A DNA stretch of 64,000 nucleotides from Amia ocellicauda (Eukaryota; Chordata; Actinopteri; Amiiformes; Amiidae), in the NCBI RefSeq assembly GCF_036373705.1, contig NC_089864.1, positions 4,183,001 through 4,247,000 of the forward strand, in the 5' to 3' direction. A program made the translations under genes and the position numbers. Below are positions 48,801 to 60,325 of the stretch, piece after piece (within the stretch, counting starts at the first letter, position 1; each line of letters starts with the position of its first letter). The notes under the pieces are model-generated. The model saw only the letters and a list, made by a program, of their open reading frames with translations, ran no database searches and had not been told where the DNA came from.

Positions 48801-51800
48801 GGCCCTGTGTGTGACTCAACTGCACCGAAGAGAAGGGAGGAGGATGGAAAGCCATCAACTCAGTAGACCTGTTGACATGGAATGGAGACTGCATTTTCGG
48901 GGGAACGCAGCGTTAGGTCGTTGTGTGCAGGGTCATCTCCCATCTCTCGCAAAACAGACACACGATGGGTGTATGGACAGGGCGTGTAACTCGCTCAAGT
49001 GTTTTGCAGAGGTGATTGCCAGAAAAAATGCAGTCTTAAGTGACACCAGCTTCAGCTCAGCCGAGTTCAATGGCTCAAATGGTGCTTGGAAAAGTGCGTC
49101 CAGGAGACTTACCCTGGTCCAAAAGCTCCTGTAGAAATTGTAATAGGACTGGGTCATGACCCCTGTCTTGGCACCAGGTCCTAAACGTTTGCCAGCACTA
49201 GGAGAACTGCAACCTCATAGAGCAGAGGTAGTCAATTACTTTGTGTCAGGGTCCAAATTTCTTGGTCAAGGTATAGTTTAATATAGGTATAGTATATAGT
49301 TTAATATAGGTATAGGTTAATATATATATTAACCAACATTGTGCAGGCAAACTAGACACTAGGTTTCTGGTGCTTGTCAATCACATATCTGTGTTGGTGG
49401 GTCTCTGTAATTGAAACTTGTGAGGATGCACAACTCTCGATGTATGTGCTGCTAGAAATATGCATCTTCATTGGAAATCTGCTTTTTCCACCTCTGATGT
49501 AGGAGCTTCTAGGTGAATACAAACTATGACACTGTTCATTAAAATTATTCTCCCAGTCCAGTCAAAAGTGTCTGGCGGTCCGGATTTGGCCCACAGTCCG
49601 CCTATTGACTACCCCTGTCCAAGAGCTCTCGCCGACTGCATAGAGGCTACTACCGCATCTGACAGACCCCAGGCCATCAAGCGATCCCGCTCAGAATCCA
49701 GGCCCAAAGCTGGAGTAGGCCTGGGTTGGGGTGCCAGAGCATGCCCTGCACCTGGGACAACAATTCCACTCGTAGTGGGATCTGCCAGGGCTCTCTGTTC
49801 AGGATGGAGGTCAACTCTGTGAACCAGAATCTGGTTCAAACATGGCAATGGAATCGAGTGCCTGCTGAGTTGGCGTCAGGTGGCTCCTCTCTAGATTGAC
49901 CCGGAGGCCCAATTCGGAAAGAGACGGACGAGATGCAGGTTCGTGTGGCTCTGATCCTGCTCCCTGGAGTGAGAACAGACCAGCCAGTCCTCTAGATAAT
50001 TGAAGACGTGGGCCCCCTGGGAACAGAAAGGGGCTAACACGATGTCCATGCACTTGGAAAAAGTGCGTGAGTCTAGTGACGGGGAGAACAACAAACTGAA
50101 ATGCTCAGCCTTTGAAGGCGAAGCGGAGAAACTTCCTGTGTGCCTGCGCAATGTGGATGTGAAAGTACACCTTTCAGATCCACCGTGGATCGCCCCACAG
50201 TTTGGGAACTACAGAGTTAAGGTATTATTAGGAACATGGAGTAATGTCAACACAGAATGATAATAGTAATTGAAAGAATGATAATAGGTTCTCAAAGAAC
50301 CTTGTTTCGGACGTGCTGCATTTAAAAGGCACTCTACATGGTTAGCTTTTATGGAAGCTTTCTAGTGCCAAAATACAAACAAATACATATGTTGTAATAT
50401 AAAAGTTATCAGGGTATTGCATTATGGGATGCTGTGAAATTGTGAATCATAGTATTTTAATGCCACACATAAATGTAATACTAATGCTTTACATTGCTTA
50501 AAGCACTGCGATGGTAGTGACTGAATTAAATGTAATACACACATTGCATTGCAGTGCGTCAGTGTTTTATGCGATGGCTCTGCGTGAAGAGTGCCCAAAT
50601 CAGATACAATGTAGGGGCGGAGACTGGATCCGATTAAAATCCTGGGGCAGGATTATACAAGAATACAGATATACAAAAACATAATTTAGTGACGAAACAA
50701 AGATACGTCTGAAAACATATGCTTTATTCCAATTTAAGTCAGCAGGTAGTCTTCGAACTTCAGACTTCTCAGAACAAACTTGCCACAGTTTTACTTAAGT
50801 TTCTGCCAGCACATATTTGAATACTGATAATTTCAGAGATCTTGGGTGGTTAACTGTGGAGGACAGAGTTACTATGTTTAAGGTAATTGTAGTGCACATT
50901 ATTGTTTCAGTGCTGGTCCAAGTTACGTTGATGGATATTTTACAGGAGTTAGTGATTCTCATAACCATAGAACAAGAGCCAGTGAGACAGACAGGTTAAG
51001 GTTTAGCTTCTGTCCTAATGTCTCTCAGCTCACAGAGACGCCCTCACCCTGCCGTCTGGAGCCTCGCTGTCTCTCCCGCTCTACTCTCCTGGGCCGGTGG
51101 AGGTGCTGTTCGCTGCTGCAGGAGAGGGAGCCTCTGTCTCAGTGTGCACTGTGGAGTGGGGTGCAGCGAGCCGCCCTGGCCCCGGGTACGAGCAGAGAGT
51201 GTCAGTGCAGAGCGGCTCTCTGACCCTGCGCTCACTCACAGCAGCTGACCAGGGCCAGTACACAGTGAGGGACTCCAGCACCGGCCGCACCGTCAGCACC
51301 GTCTCTGTCTCTGTCACTGGAGAAAGTAAGTCTCCCTGTCCCCAGTCAACCCACTGTTCTACTAATTTTTTTCAAACCGAGCTCTCAGCCGCGACTGGGG
51401 AGGAGTTCGCTGAACTCAGTCTTCCTACCCGATACTACACACCCGAGCCATGCCAGGCCAGGCTCACTAAAACCTAAATCTAACTAAAACACTACGTGCA
51501 CCGTGTCGTCTGATCCACCTGGGGGAAGTGTAGAACTACAGTCAACTAACTACGGTTTATTATACGGTAGTATACGGTTTATTATAAAAAAGGGTTTATT
51601 TTTTAGAAGAACTGCACTGTGTAACCAAACAACACTGGGACTAGTGTCCATACTGAGGGTCCTGACATCAGTACAGAAATGTGCTGAATGGACGGACCTC
51701 TGTGCTGCTGTCCCTTCTGAGTGACCTCTACTGCAATACTCATAAGTGACCAAATTCATTTTACGGCTTTGTTTTCCTTCTAGAATCGGTGTTCCTGGTT

Positions 51801-51914
51801 GTCCTGATCACAGTCATCACAGTGCTGATCTTAGTGCTGGGACTCTCTCTGCTCTGTTGGCACAGACGGTATCATCACTGCCCCATGTGCCCAATGTGCA
51901 GCTGGCAACCCTGA
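45876..51914 (+). CDS. G5: two-Ig-domain receptor lacking the second domain
   Basis: Exons 45876-45918, 46033-46356, 51029-51325, 51784-51914, all phase 1, giving 264 residues. Leader MWIWWIVLVVTITA; V-type domain with the most divergent ligand-facing part in the family (WETITHPVYEFVYGKSYPSS); one disulfide-less Ig-like domain equivalent to the third domain of G1; helix VFLVVLITVITVLILVLGLS. The second-domain exon is absent: 46357-51028 holds a DIRS fragment with a nested hAT instead. Because all exons are phase 1 the frame is kept. Relative to G1 a deletion after HRRYHHC shifts the tail frame and stops it at 51912, leaving about 18 residues. Could be functional or an early pseudogene. Confidence 0.65.
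46850..50225 (-). mobile_element. DIRS-type retrotransposon fragment inside the G5 intron
   Basis: The minus strand shows reverse-transcriptase text (VFNYLEDWLV and LRVNLERSHLTPTQQ, 50040-49870) and then recombinase text (HWIVDTITMAYESTGTPVP, 48800-48690). The catalytic YxDD appears as YLEDW, so one Asp is Glu. The coding parts are fragmented. A TATAAAAGG box lies at about 47024-47032. A nested hAT element interrupts it at 49223-49617. The element occupies most of the gap where the second Ig exon is expected. Confidence 0.65.
49223..49617. mobile_element. nested hAT-type element
   Basis: The ends CAGAGGTAGTCAATTA and CAGGGGTAGTCAATAG are inverted. The flanking 8-mers TCATAGAG and TCCAAGAG match at 6 of 8. 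The interior (395 bp in all) is non-coding and contains a TATAGTTTAATATAGG tandem. It sits within the DIRS fragment. Confidence 0.6.
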
Positions 51915-53244
51915 AGGGCACAGAAAGCTCCGCCCTCATGATGAACGGACACACCCCAGCCATAGCCAAGGGGAACGGGAGTGTGATGGGGAGGGAACTC
52001 ACGAAGCTTGCTGTAGATTTGCTTGCGTTGTTTATTTCTCTCTGCTGCTAATGTCTGTTGTCAGATTGGAAGAATTTTTTTTTCTTGTATTTTCCAAGAT
52101 CATTGTGATCTTGTAACCTTTAGGTATCTTGTACGATCTGTACACTTGGAATACATTTTTATGTTTTTCAAATCACTAAAATTGTAGACATTTCATATTT
52201 AATATTCAGAGTACAACTAAACACTGTTTTGTGTATCTTGTAATCTCAAATCAGTCTTCAATGTGTAACCGATGGGGCTATTTTAGTTAATGAGCCTTCA
52301 TTATTACACCATATGTAAGTTTGTAGAACCCACTTGTAAAGCTGTAGGCTATACCTTTAAAACAAATCCTTTAAAACTAGTGTCAATAGTTAACACCAGC
52401 TGCTTATTAAGGTTTGAATTGCCTTTTCTTTTGTGAGGTATGTGTTTTTAAGAGGAGAGAATCACTATGCAGGGTGTTTCCCAGAGTGTGGAGGGAGTGA
52501 AAGATGCTAATAGTGGATCGGGCTGTTGTAAGTGTTGGAAAATTGGCTTCTGTGTAACTACATTGAAACACTATCTCGGTTTATGCTGGCAGTACTATTT
52601 GGGACTCAGTGATCCAGTTGAAGTAATTGAGATAAGCATCCCGTTTAGATGCTCTTAAATAACTTTGCCATCCATGCTCCGTGTCAGTGCAATGTGTGTC
52701 TGTATTGTGCTTTCTGTGTAGAGTAAATAGCTAATTTTAAGGTTGTTTTCAACAAGAACATTATTTTAAACCTAATGCATCACAAAGGTTGTTTGTGTAT
52801 GGAGTCTTGTATAGCTGAAAGAGGAAACTGATCTGGTAGTTTTAAACACCACTCACTTAGGACTGAATTAATTTTTGCTATTGGTGCACCATAGGCTTTG
52901 GATTTGTGAAGTTTCTTTTCTGAAAGTGAATTTGTTTTTCATGATTGGGATGTTCAATTTGGTGTTTATTTTGGTTTGAGGTTTTGTTGTACACTGTTGC
53001 TACTAAGGGCAGGTGTTATGATGAATCCGGCACCCTCTCGATATCGTGCATCCTCTAGCAATCACTTTGATTTCGCACATGCGCAGAGATTGAGGGCGCT
53101 CCAGGGCATGCCAAATATTACGGCAGGGATGCTAAAATATTTGGCACCCCATGTTGTCTAAAGGCAGATGCCAAATATTTCCATGTGGTCGTGATAATGC
53201 ATTTATTGTGGATTGAAGGAAGACATCGGGATGCAAAACTGACA
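51915..53244. other. 3' flank of G5 and spacer
   Basis: 51960-52160 matches the 3' flank of G3 (GGGAACGGGAGTGTGATGGG; TTTTCCAAGATCATTGTG), so it is the untranslated end of G5. From 52200 nothing was recognised. Confidence 0.45.
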
Positions 53245-54310
53245 ACCAAGTTCATGTTAATCATAACCAACTCCCCAGTCGCGTTTAATGTCTCAGTAGT
53301 AAATAATACAACGTGTATTTTGTTAATAAGTCTAAAGCTACTGTGGACCTGTGGACATCAGACCTGTGAATGGGTGCCAGATTCATCATAACACCAATTC
53401 TGTCTTGTGTAACCAAACCTTAGTGTCTTTAAAACCGTTGCTGCTAAATTAAAACGAACAACATTGCTGCTTTTTTTAAATGAACAACAGTGCTGCTAAA
53501 TTGAAATGAACAACAGTGCTGCTAAATTGAAACAAACAACATTGCTGCTATATTAATCCTAATGTGTTTTTAACCATTAGTATTGATATTCATGTATTTG
53601 TACTGTTGACTTTGCTGCTATAATTATGCATGCATTTTAATCAGTTGCTGTATTGATGTATTGCTCCATTTCATTATTGAACTTGACATTGAAGTAATTG
53701 TTATTAATCACTAATGCACTTTTCCTTGCTGCTGTTACCTTGTAACAATTACTGTCAAATTAAATTACTTTCTATAAATAACACTTTGAACTTTTATGTG
53801 GTCTTTTGGTCATGTGTTTGGGAGTGATGCTGCTATAATTCATTGCTTAATTAAAGAACCTTAATACATACATTAAATATTAAGTGATAGGTTAAAAACC
53901 TGGTTACAGAATTGAACTCATTAAAACCAAAATTGGATCTATTTTTCAAATTGCTGTTTGCAGCTGTATTGATCGCCTCCTGTCTTAATGTGTCTCAGGT
54001 CACAGATGCCCTCACCCTGCAATCTGACACAGACCCTGTGCGTCTCACTGTTCACTGCAGAGTCAGTGGAGGTGCTGTTTGCTGCTGCAGGAGAGGGAGC
54101 CTGTCTCAGTGTGCGCTGTGGAGAGGGGCGCAGTGAGCCGCCCTGGCCCCGGGTACGAGCACAGAGTGTCAGTGCAGAGCGGCTCTCTGATGCTGCGTGA
54201 AGGACATCCAGGTTTAGTGACAGTGCTGCTTGTCTCTGGGGTGTCCCGGGTGAAGAGTGGTTTGAGAAACAAAGCGAGAGGAGTGAATGGATCTCCACAG
54301 GTCTGATGTC
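53245..54310 (+). pseudogene. broken G-family gene (intron remnant, third Ig exon, tail)
   Basis: 53245-53335 matches the intron between Ig exons 1 and 2 of G1 and G3 (CAGTAGTAAATAATACAACG). 53925-54200 matches the third Ig exon of G3 with its upstream intron (AATTGCTGTTTGCAGC). The exon has a one-base insertion near ACAGACCCTGTG and a two-base deletion near GAGCCTGTCTCAG. It then runs directly into 54210-54310, which resembles the last exon of G2. No leader and no first or second Ig exon. A dead copy formed by deletion. Confidence 0.7.
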
Positions 54311-55395
54311 CAATATCCAGACAGTTTATGAAGTAAGCCCTGAATGACTGTGTCCTATAGAACTGTATTGCAAAGCAGGACAAGCCAGAGAAAAGTGAAT
54401 AAAACACTGGAAAGAGTTGCAAATCCACCAGTTCTTATCTAGAAATACTAATCTTGTGTATTTGTACATACCCCAACCTGTACCTTTAGGACTTCGGCTG
54501 ATGCCTCTTAAAACACTTGGGCCTATAGTGTGTGGTTTAACTTGGGGTGGGAGGGTCAACTGCCACTGATCCAAAGAATGCAGCCCAGTTGGATACATTT
54601 TGTTTTGGCCTTCCTCTGTGTGAGAGCCTGAGTGAGAGTCTGACTCGCTTGTTGTTCTCCTTCCATGTCTGATAATCACACACACCCCATTAAAGAATCT
54701 CAATCCCTGCTGTCCCACTCACCACAATGCTGCTTCTGCTACTGATGCAGTCAATAGTGCGAATAGTGCGTCCTGCGCGTCACAGCGCTGATTGGCTGAG
54801 CAGGAGACTCTGAGAGCCGCCGCCGCAGAGAAGCCATGTGTGACATAAGAAGGTGTTTAAAATGCATCTCCTCATCCACAAAACGCATTTGTCCACATAA
54901 CTAGTATTTTGTCGCTCGAACTGCACATTTCGTGAACATAATTCACATTTTATCCCACGAAATGCCCATGTATTTCGTGCTTGGCAATTTTGGACAAAAG
55001 GTAAAATGTACTTTGCTTTCCGTGGACGGAATGAACAATCAGCATCATGATCAAACAGCGATGATCAAGACATTGATCCAGAGACCCGGGTTTACAACAT
55101 GATCAGGATTGAATTCCAAAGGAAAGTTGCTGAGCCGACCAGACGAGCGCTATATCAAGTGCAAATCTAATGCTACGTATTATAGCTCATTTATTTTGAG
55201 GAGTTTAACAGCAGAAACGCCATATATGTATCTAATTCAAATATATAGTAACATATAAGAATGGATATGCAGGAGAAATTCACACACGCAGAGACTATGT
55301 ATGTGCTAGTGTGAAGTCTCTAGCCAACTATAGCAAGACAATAGAGATCTGCACATACAGGATGCAATTTGTATGTGTGTGTGCGTGTAGTTTCT

Positions 55396-55400
<5 letters not shown>
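54311..55400. other. spacer with inverted copy of the G2 3' flank
   Basis: 54311-54600 is the inverse of about 14540-14830. 54760-54840 is GC-rich with CGCTGATTGGCTGAG, an NF-Y (inverted CCAAT) site at about 54790. (AAT)n at 55397-55430. No gene was recognised. Confidence 0.45.
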
Positions 55401-55431
<31 letters not shown>

Positions 55432-55899
55432 TAACGTCATTAACAGTAGGTGTTAATTTACATCCACACAATCCTAGGTGCACATAGATACCGAGTGTTG
55501 TGTCTGTATATTGATGTTAATGCGACACTGTCCCCTATGCACGCGTCTCTTACGTGCACTATGTTGGCAGACACCGCGCATGTGCGCAGAGACGCAGTGT
55601 AAACCAGCCTAAAGAGGGATGGACTGAGCTCTTTGAGGAGAACAGGGGAGAGATTATCTGGGCTGGTTGGCTTTTGATATGGAGGTTCTAATTGTAAGAT
55701 CCATGACCCTTCCTCCCAGAACTAATGCAATAAGGTTTTAACCTAAGCTCTGTGTATATTTGAAAGGGTGTCTGACAAGGTTTTTCAGACTGTGATTTAT
55801 TCAGTTTGAGCTCCGTGGGTGACTGCTGTCTGTAATCACTTCAATGCTGTGGGCCAGTGTGCGTACACTGAAACGCATGGTTAGGCTTCCTGGGCCAAC

Positions 55900-56340
55900 C
55901 AGAATCTAACTAAAAAGATAGATGTACCGTGTCGTTTGATCCACCTGGGGGAAGGGGCTATATATAATGTATTTATACACGTCTATTGAGCAGTTGCGAA
56001 CATTTTAACCTGCACCTGGAGGACTTTCTGAATGTACTTGGTTCATTGCAATGGTGTCGCTTTTGGGTAATTTCAATTGACATTAAGGGTGCAATATTGA
56101 GTGTAATAAGACTTGCTAACAGCGACCAGCAGGTGGCAGTGTCAATCTGTTCTCACAGCCCTGTCTGCGTCCTCTACGACAAACCGCAGCCACCCTGTGT
56201 CAGGCTTGTCTGTGTCATTTCATGTCATTTTCATTTCGGTGTCATTTCCTGCTCGGTGTTGTGTTGCAAATGTATTCCCTTTCCACAGTAAGACGACAGG
56301 GCTGAGTGTGTGTATATGTAGGCCTCTTGTATGTATGTGC
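55900..56340 (+). repeat. duplicated copy of the V2 upstream region
   Basis: TCTATTGAGCAGTTG, CTGGAGGACTTTCTGAATG and CAGGTGGCAGTGTCAATCTG also occur at 58585-58670 and 59795-59820, upstream of V2. The copy here lacks the roughly 1-kb insert found between those two parts. Confidence 0.7.
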
Positions 56341-56352
56341 AGCTGTTGATGT

Positions 56353-56730
56353 ATTACATTACATTATTTGTCATTTAGCTGACGCTCTTATCCAGGGCTA
56401 CTTTCATTTTTATTATGATGATTATTTTTATTTCTTGGCAGACGGCCTTATCCAGGGCGACTTACAGCATAAGTGCAAAATAGTGAAGTACAAGCCATCA
56501 ATCATTACAAATTCAATTTAGCTAAAACCGCAATTCAGAATAATACATTTTACAAATTCCAATTTACACAAGTACAGTAAGTGACTTCCTACATCCTGGA
56601 CGGTGAAAGCTAATTTATACAGCTGGGCATTTTACTGGTGCAACCTAATTGAAGTACCTTGCTCAAGGGTACAACCGCATTGCCCCACTACTCCACAGTG
56701 CTGTATTAGTAGTGCTGAACAACACAAACG
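56353..56730 (+). repeat. dispersed fish repeat (TTATCCAGGGCGACTTACA type)
   Basis: Two successive heads (CTCTTATCCAGGGCTACTTT and CCTTATCCAGGGCGACTTAC), followed by CAGCTGGGCATTTTACTGG and CTTGCTCAAGGGTACAACCG. Same family as 44393-44640. Confidence 0.6.
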
Positions 56731-56965
56731 CCTTACGAAGCCAACATACCTGTAACAGAGTTCACCAACAACCTGCATTAATCTGTGACCTGTGAAGAGC
56801 TACAGCTGTAAGACACCAGAGAGAAAATAAAGTTATTACTGTTACCACTCTAGGCTGCTTCCTAGGCTATTACATCAATGCACAACATGTTTAAAAAAAT
56901 TGCAATTTAGCTCAGTGCTGGTAATGGCAAAAATTATTCTTTTACTTCGTATCGATGTCTCTCAG

Positions 56966-57094
56966 GCTGAAGACAGTGATGTGAGTTACACCTCTCTGGA
57001 GATCCGTACAGACGTCCGGTACCAAAGAACACAACCTCAAGAGAGGAAAAACATGTGCACTTACTCTGAGATTTTTTATCATAGAAAAGACTAA
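56966..57094 (+). pseudogene. orphan last exon of a V-type receptor
   Basis: It begins after the acceptor ATGTCTCTCAG, stays open for 42 codons to TAA and has exactly the length of the last V1 exon. It keeps the ITIM-type VSYTSL and adds CTYSEIF. No leader, V or membrane exon was found in the preceding 20 kb apart from those of G5 and the broken G copy. The flanks match those of V1 on both sides, so this is the remnant of a third V gene. Its frame is intact. Confidence 0.7.
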
Positions 57095-58677
57095 ATGCAA
57101 TAGCATCTTTATAAATTATTTAAATGCGACTGGCATGCTTTAACATTGAAAACTGTCAGGACCTCACCAGTACAGCCACAGCTCCACGAATGAGTGTGTT
57201 GGAGACCTGGACAATGAACTCCGTCTCTACTGGAAAATATAAGTAAATAAACAAATACATTAAGCCCTGGTTTGAGCATTTTTTGAATCCTAGTGTCACA
57301 GTTTCACCCTGTTTTCCTTGCAGTTTGTTATTCACTCCTGAACCACCATAAGATTTGTAGCAACCGGGTTTCTCATGGTTTGCTGTGCTTTTAACCCAGC
57401 TTAAGAACCGTTTTCTTATACAGCGCACCAAAAAGAGGCTGTTAATCAGAAGGAAGCAGGCTGTTTTGAAAGCAGCCTTTTGTTTCGATGTGTGCATGAT
57501 GTTTGAAGTGCGGCGTACAGACTCCCACGGGTATCTGAGGCCATAGGTGAGCGGTGGGCCCCTCTGAGCGAGTAGGTGTTGAGAGTCTGCTCTAGTGCTC
57601 TTGCGGTGAAAAGCCCCCAGCTCCGGGTGACCAACGAGGGCGGGGGGGCGGCTGTGGTGTTCACTCACACTCGCCCACACAGGTGCAACACACATTTCCA
57701 TTTACGCTGAGCCGAGGCTGATCGACAAACCATTAAACAATCAAATAAAGAAAATGGTTATGCGTGCCTCCATGTAGTAGGAGTTCAACGCCTCCACGTT
57801 CCCCTTGTGCCTGTGTGTCAGTTATCGATCACTGGCAGCTCATCTCTCGGACGAGACTTAATTAATAGTACACCCTGCAGTATGTAGAGGACATTTCTCA
57901 AAACATCACATATAAGAGTATGCAAGTTACACTGCAGTTACAATAGTGTGCAGCGGGTCAGAGCAGGTGTGTCGCTGAGTGATTGAACGCTGCAGCTCGT
58001 CGTTGCCCTGTGTTAGTCTGAAGCAGCACGGTGGGGTTTGCTCTGCACGGCACTGTAACTGCCCCTGTCCTGGTCATTTCACCTGCTCTGACCACACTGC
58101 ACGCACTGTTGTAACTATTGGGACTTGTGTGTAAACTGCATGTAGTATGTGATTGTGGTGTCCCGTGTCGCTGTCACACACACCGCAATTGAATATACAT
58201 TCCGTGCTTTTGCTTCGTTTGCCTTCATTAAGGCTGTATACAAATAACAATAAATTGTCGCTTAAATATATCCATCCAACTCTGTCTTTTCACTGTACCG
58301 TCAATCATTTGATCGTTCAGCCGGAGCCGTATTGCATTTGTCTTTTATGACAAACATAGGAAAAGTATTTTACTTTGTTCCCACTGAGCTTGTCCTAAAT
58401 GTTAAAGCTGTAGATCGTGTGGTGTCTATTTAAATTAATTATAAACATTAAATCACACAAGACAACTTTTAAAGCTAACTAATGTATTTCGGTTTTGGGG
58501 AGGGGCGTAATGACGTCATTTAGCCTGTGCGCGGCGTCATGGGACTATGGATAATGTGTTATGTATTTATATAGGTTTGTTTATACACATCTATTGAGCA
58601 GTTGTAGTTCAGATTATTTTTAACCTGCAACTGGAGGACTTTCTTTATGTTATTGGTTCCTTGCAATGGTGGAGGTA
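57095..58677. other. duplicated V1-type 3' flank and spacer
   Basis: 57400-57860 matches 36370-36850. A palindromic CRE-like TGACGTCA lies at 58511-58518 in a CpG-containing stretch. No gene was recognised; the 181-residue minus-strand frame lies in the duplicated flank and shows no domain. Confidence 0.4.
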
Positions 58678-59724
58678 GTGTCACACCCTAGTGGGTGCTT
58701 AGGGGCGACCACGCCACCTCCTTTGTTATACAATATTTGTCTACCCACTCCAATGCTCTCCCCGGCCGGCTCGACGGGACCGCAACACTCACACAGGCAG
58801 GTAAAATAGAACAATATTTAACCACCTCCAGACAGGGCATGAAGACTGTCCTGGATAAAACGTACAGAATTATACAAGTATATTTAAAACCTAACTAAAA
58901 CCGCCTTTAATTAGAAGGGCAATAAAATGCTACAAACACTATCCAAAAATAAGAAAGTAAACTAACAAAATCTTATACGTCATGTACAAAAGACACCAAT
59001 AACTTCTTCCTCTCGCAGATATGATCAACACTCCAATCACACAGTCAGTCAGTTCTTCTCTTCTCTACATAGAACTGAACATGGCGAATACCAATAAAGC
59101 CGAGTTCAACAGTGCTGATCCGTATGGCTCTTAATTTCCATGTTCACAGCCGCTTCACTCGTACTCTCACCAATTACTACTCTGTTACACATACAGCCAA
59201 CAAAAACCCATCGGTCACTGCTCTGCTGCCGGTCCTTAATACATCTCATCGCCGCCTCAGGGTTCAGAGTCTCCGTTGTACTATTGTAATCCACTGTAAG
59301 CCCCGCAAAAGTCTCCTCTGCTCCCCTGTCCAGCACTGGCTTGGTTTCCGCATCCGCTGTTCACCACCTCGCAAGCCGCCTCTTTCTGTGAACCTGTGCG
59401 TCTCTGAGTGAACGATCCCTCTCAGCTTATATACCACAGCAGAGACCCAGGGTGCAGGGGAAGGTGATTGGGAGAGATTATGCAGGTCCAGGTGAGAATG
59501 TCTCTGGCGGCGTGTACTGGGCCGGACAAACAATAAAACAATTAAAAACCCAATTAAACACAGGAAATGATACAACCAAAATAAGGAAGTAAAAGAACCT
59601 ACTTCATAAATGAAAATAAAGGTAATCAATTTAAAGTGCACACACCAATATAACAGTGAAAGAAACAAATACAATAATGAATTGCCCGTCACGCACCGCC
59701 CGTGACACTTTACGCACTAGATCA
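58678..59724. mobile_element. ~1-kb insert, unclassified non-autonomous element
   Basis: Compared with 56055-56065, the sequence between GCAATGGTG and CTTTTGG is expanded by about 1 kb. The insert begins near AGTGTCACACCCTAGTGG and ends near GGGCGGTGCGTGAC (inverse strand, again preceded by AGTGTCAC). So short inverted ends AGTGTCAC are present. No transposase was recognised. Boundaries are good to about 15 bases. Confidence 0.55.
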
Positions 59725-60089
59725 GCTTTTGGTTCGTTTTAATTGACATCAAAGGGTGTGAAATTGAGTGTAATAAGACTTGCTAACAGTACCAGCAGGT
59801 GGCAGTGTCAATCTGTTCTCACAGCCCTGTCTGCGTCCTCTACGACAAACCGCAGCCACCCTGTCTGCACGTCTGTGTCAGGCCCTGCAGCTGCTCGGGC
59901 TTGTTGTATGCGCTTCATTTCCTGCTCGGTGTTGTGCATGTACAGGTATAGGCCTATGTGTCTATCCGCACTTTTGTGTTCGTCTGTGTGAGAGCGTCTC
60001 TGTCTGTGTCTGTGTATTTGCATTTGTGAATGTGTGTGAGTGTGAATATATCTGCAGCTGTGTGTCAACGAGCCTGTGTGTGACTGAAA

Positions 60090-60325
60090 CAGCACAACAC
60101 AGAGCTGCCGTGTGCGATGCTCTGAGGGTCTACAACACCCCCTCATTTCCTCTCGGTGAGGATGACAATACAGACCTGTGGGCTACATTGCTCTCTTTTT
60201 GGTAAACAGAAACCAATCACCTGGTTTCCTGACCAATGAATGAGCCCCCTCATACCTCCCTAAGAGGAGAAAGTGTTTTTTCCTGCAGCCGTGGCCGCTC
60301 GGGTTCCCAGCTGCTGGACAGCGCT
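60090..60325 (+). promoter_or_regulatory. candidate promoter of V2
   Basis: Two CCAAT boxes (60213-60217, 60233-60237) lie 90-115 bases upstream of the start codon. GGTAAACAGAAACC just before the first box resembles an interferon-response element. No TATA box was seen. The GACCAATGA around the second box is shared with the region upstream of V1. Confidence 0.4.

Noticed and set aside
57156-57701. 181-residue minus-strand frame
   Set aside because: It lies in the duplicated 3' flank of a V gene, has no domain, and the V1 copy of the region does not keep the frame.
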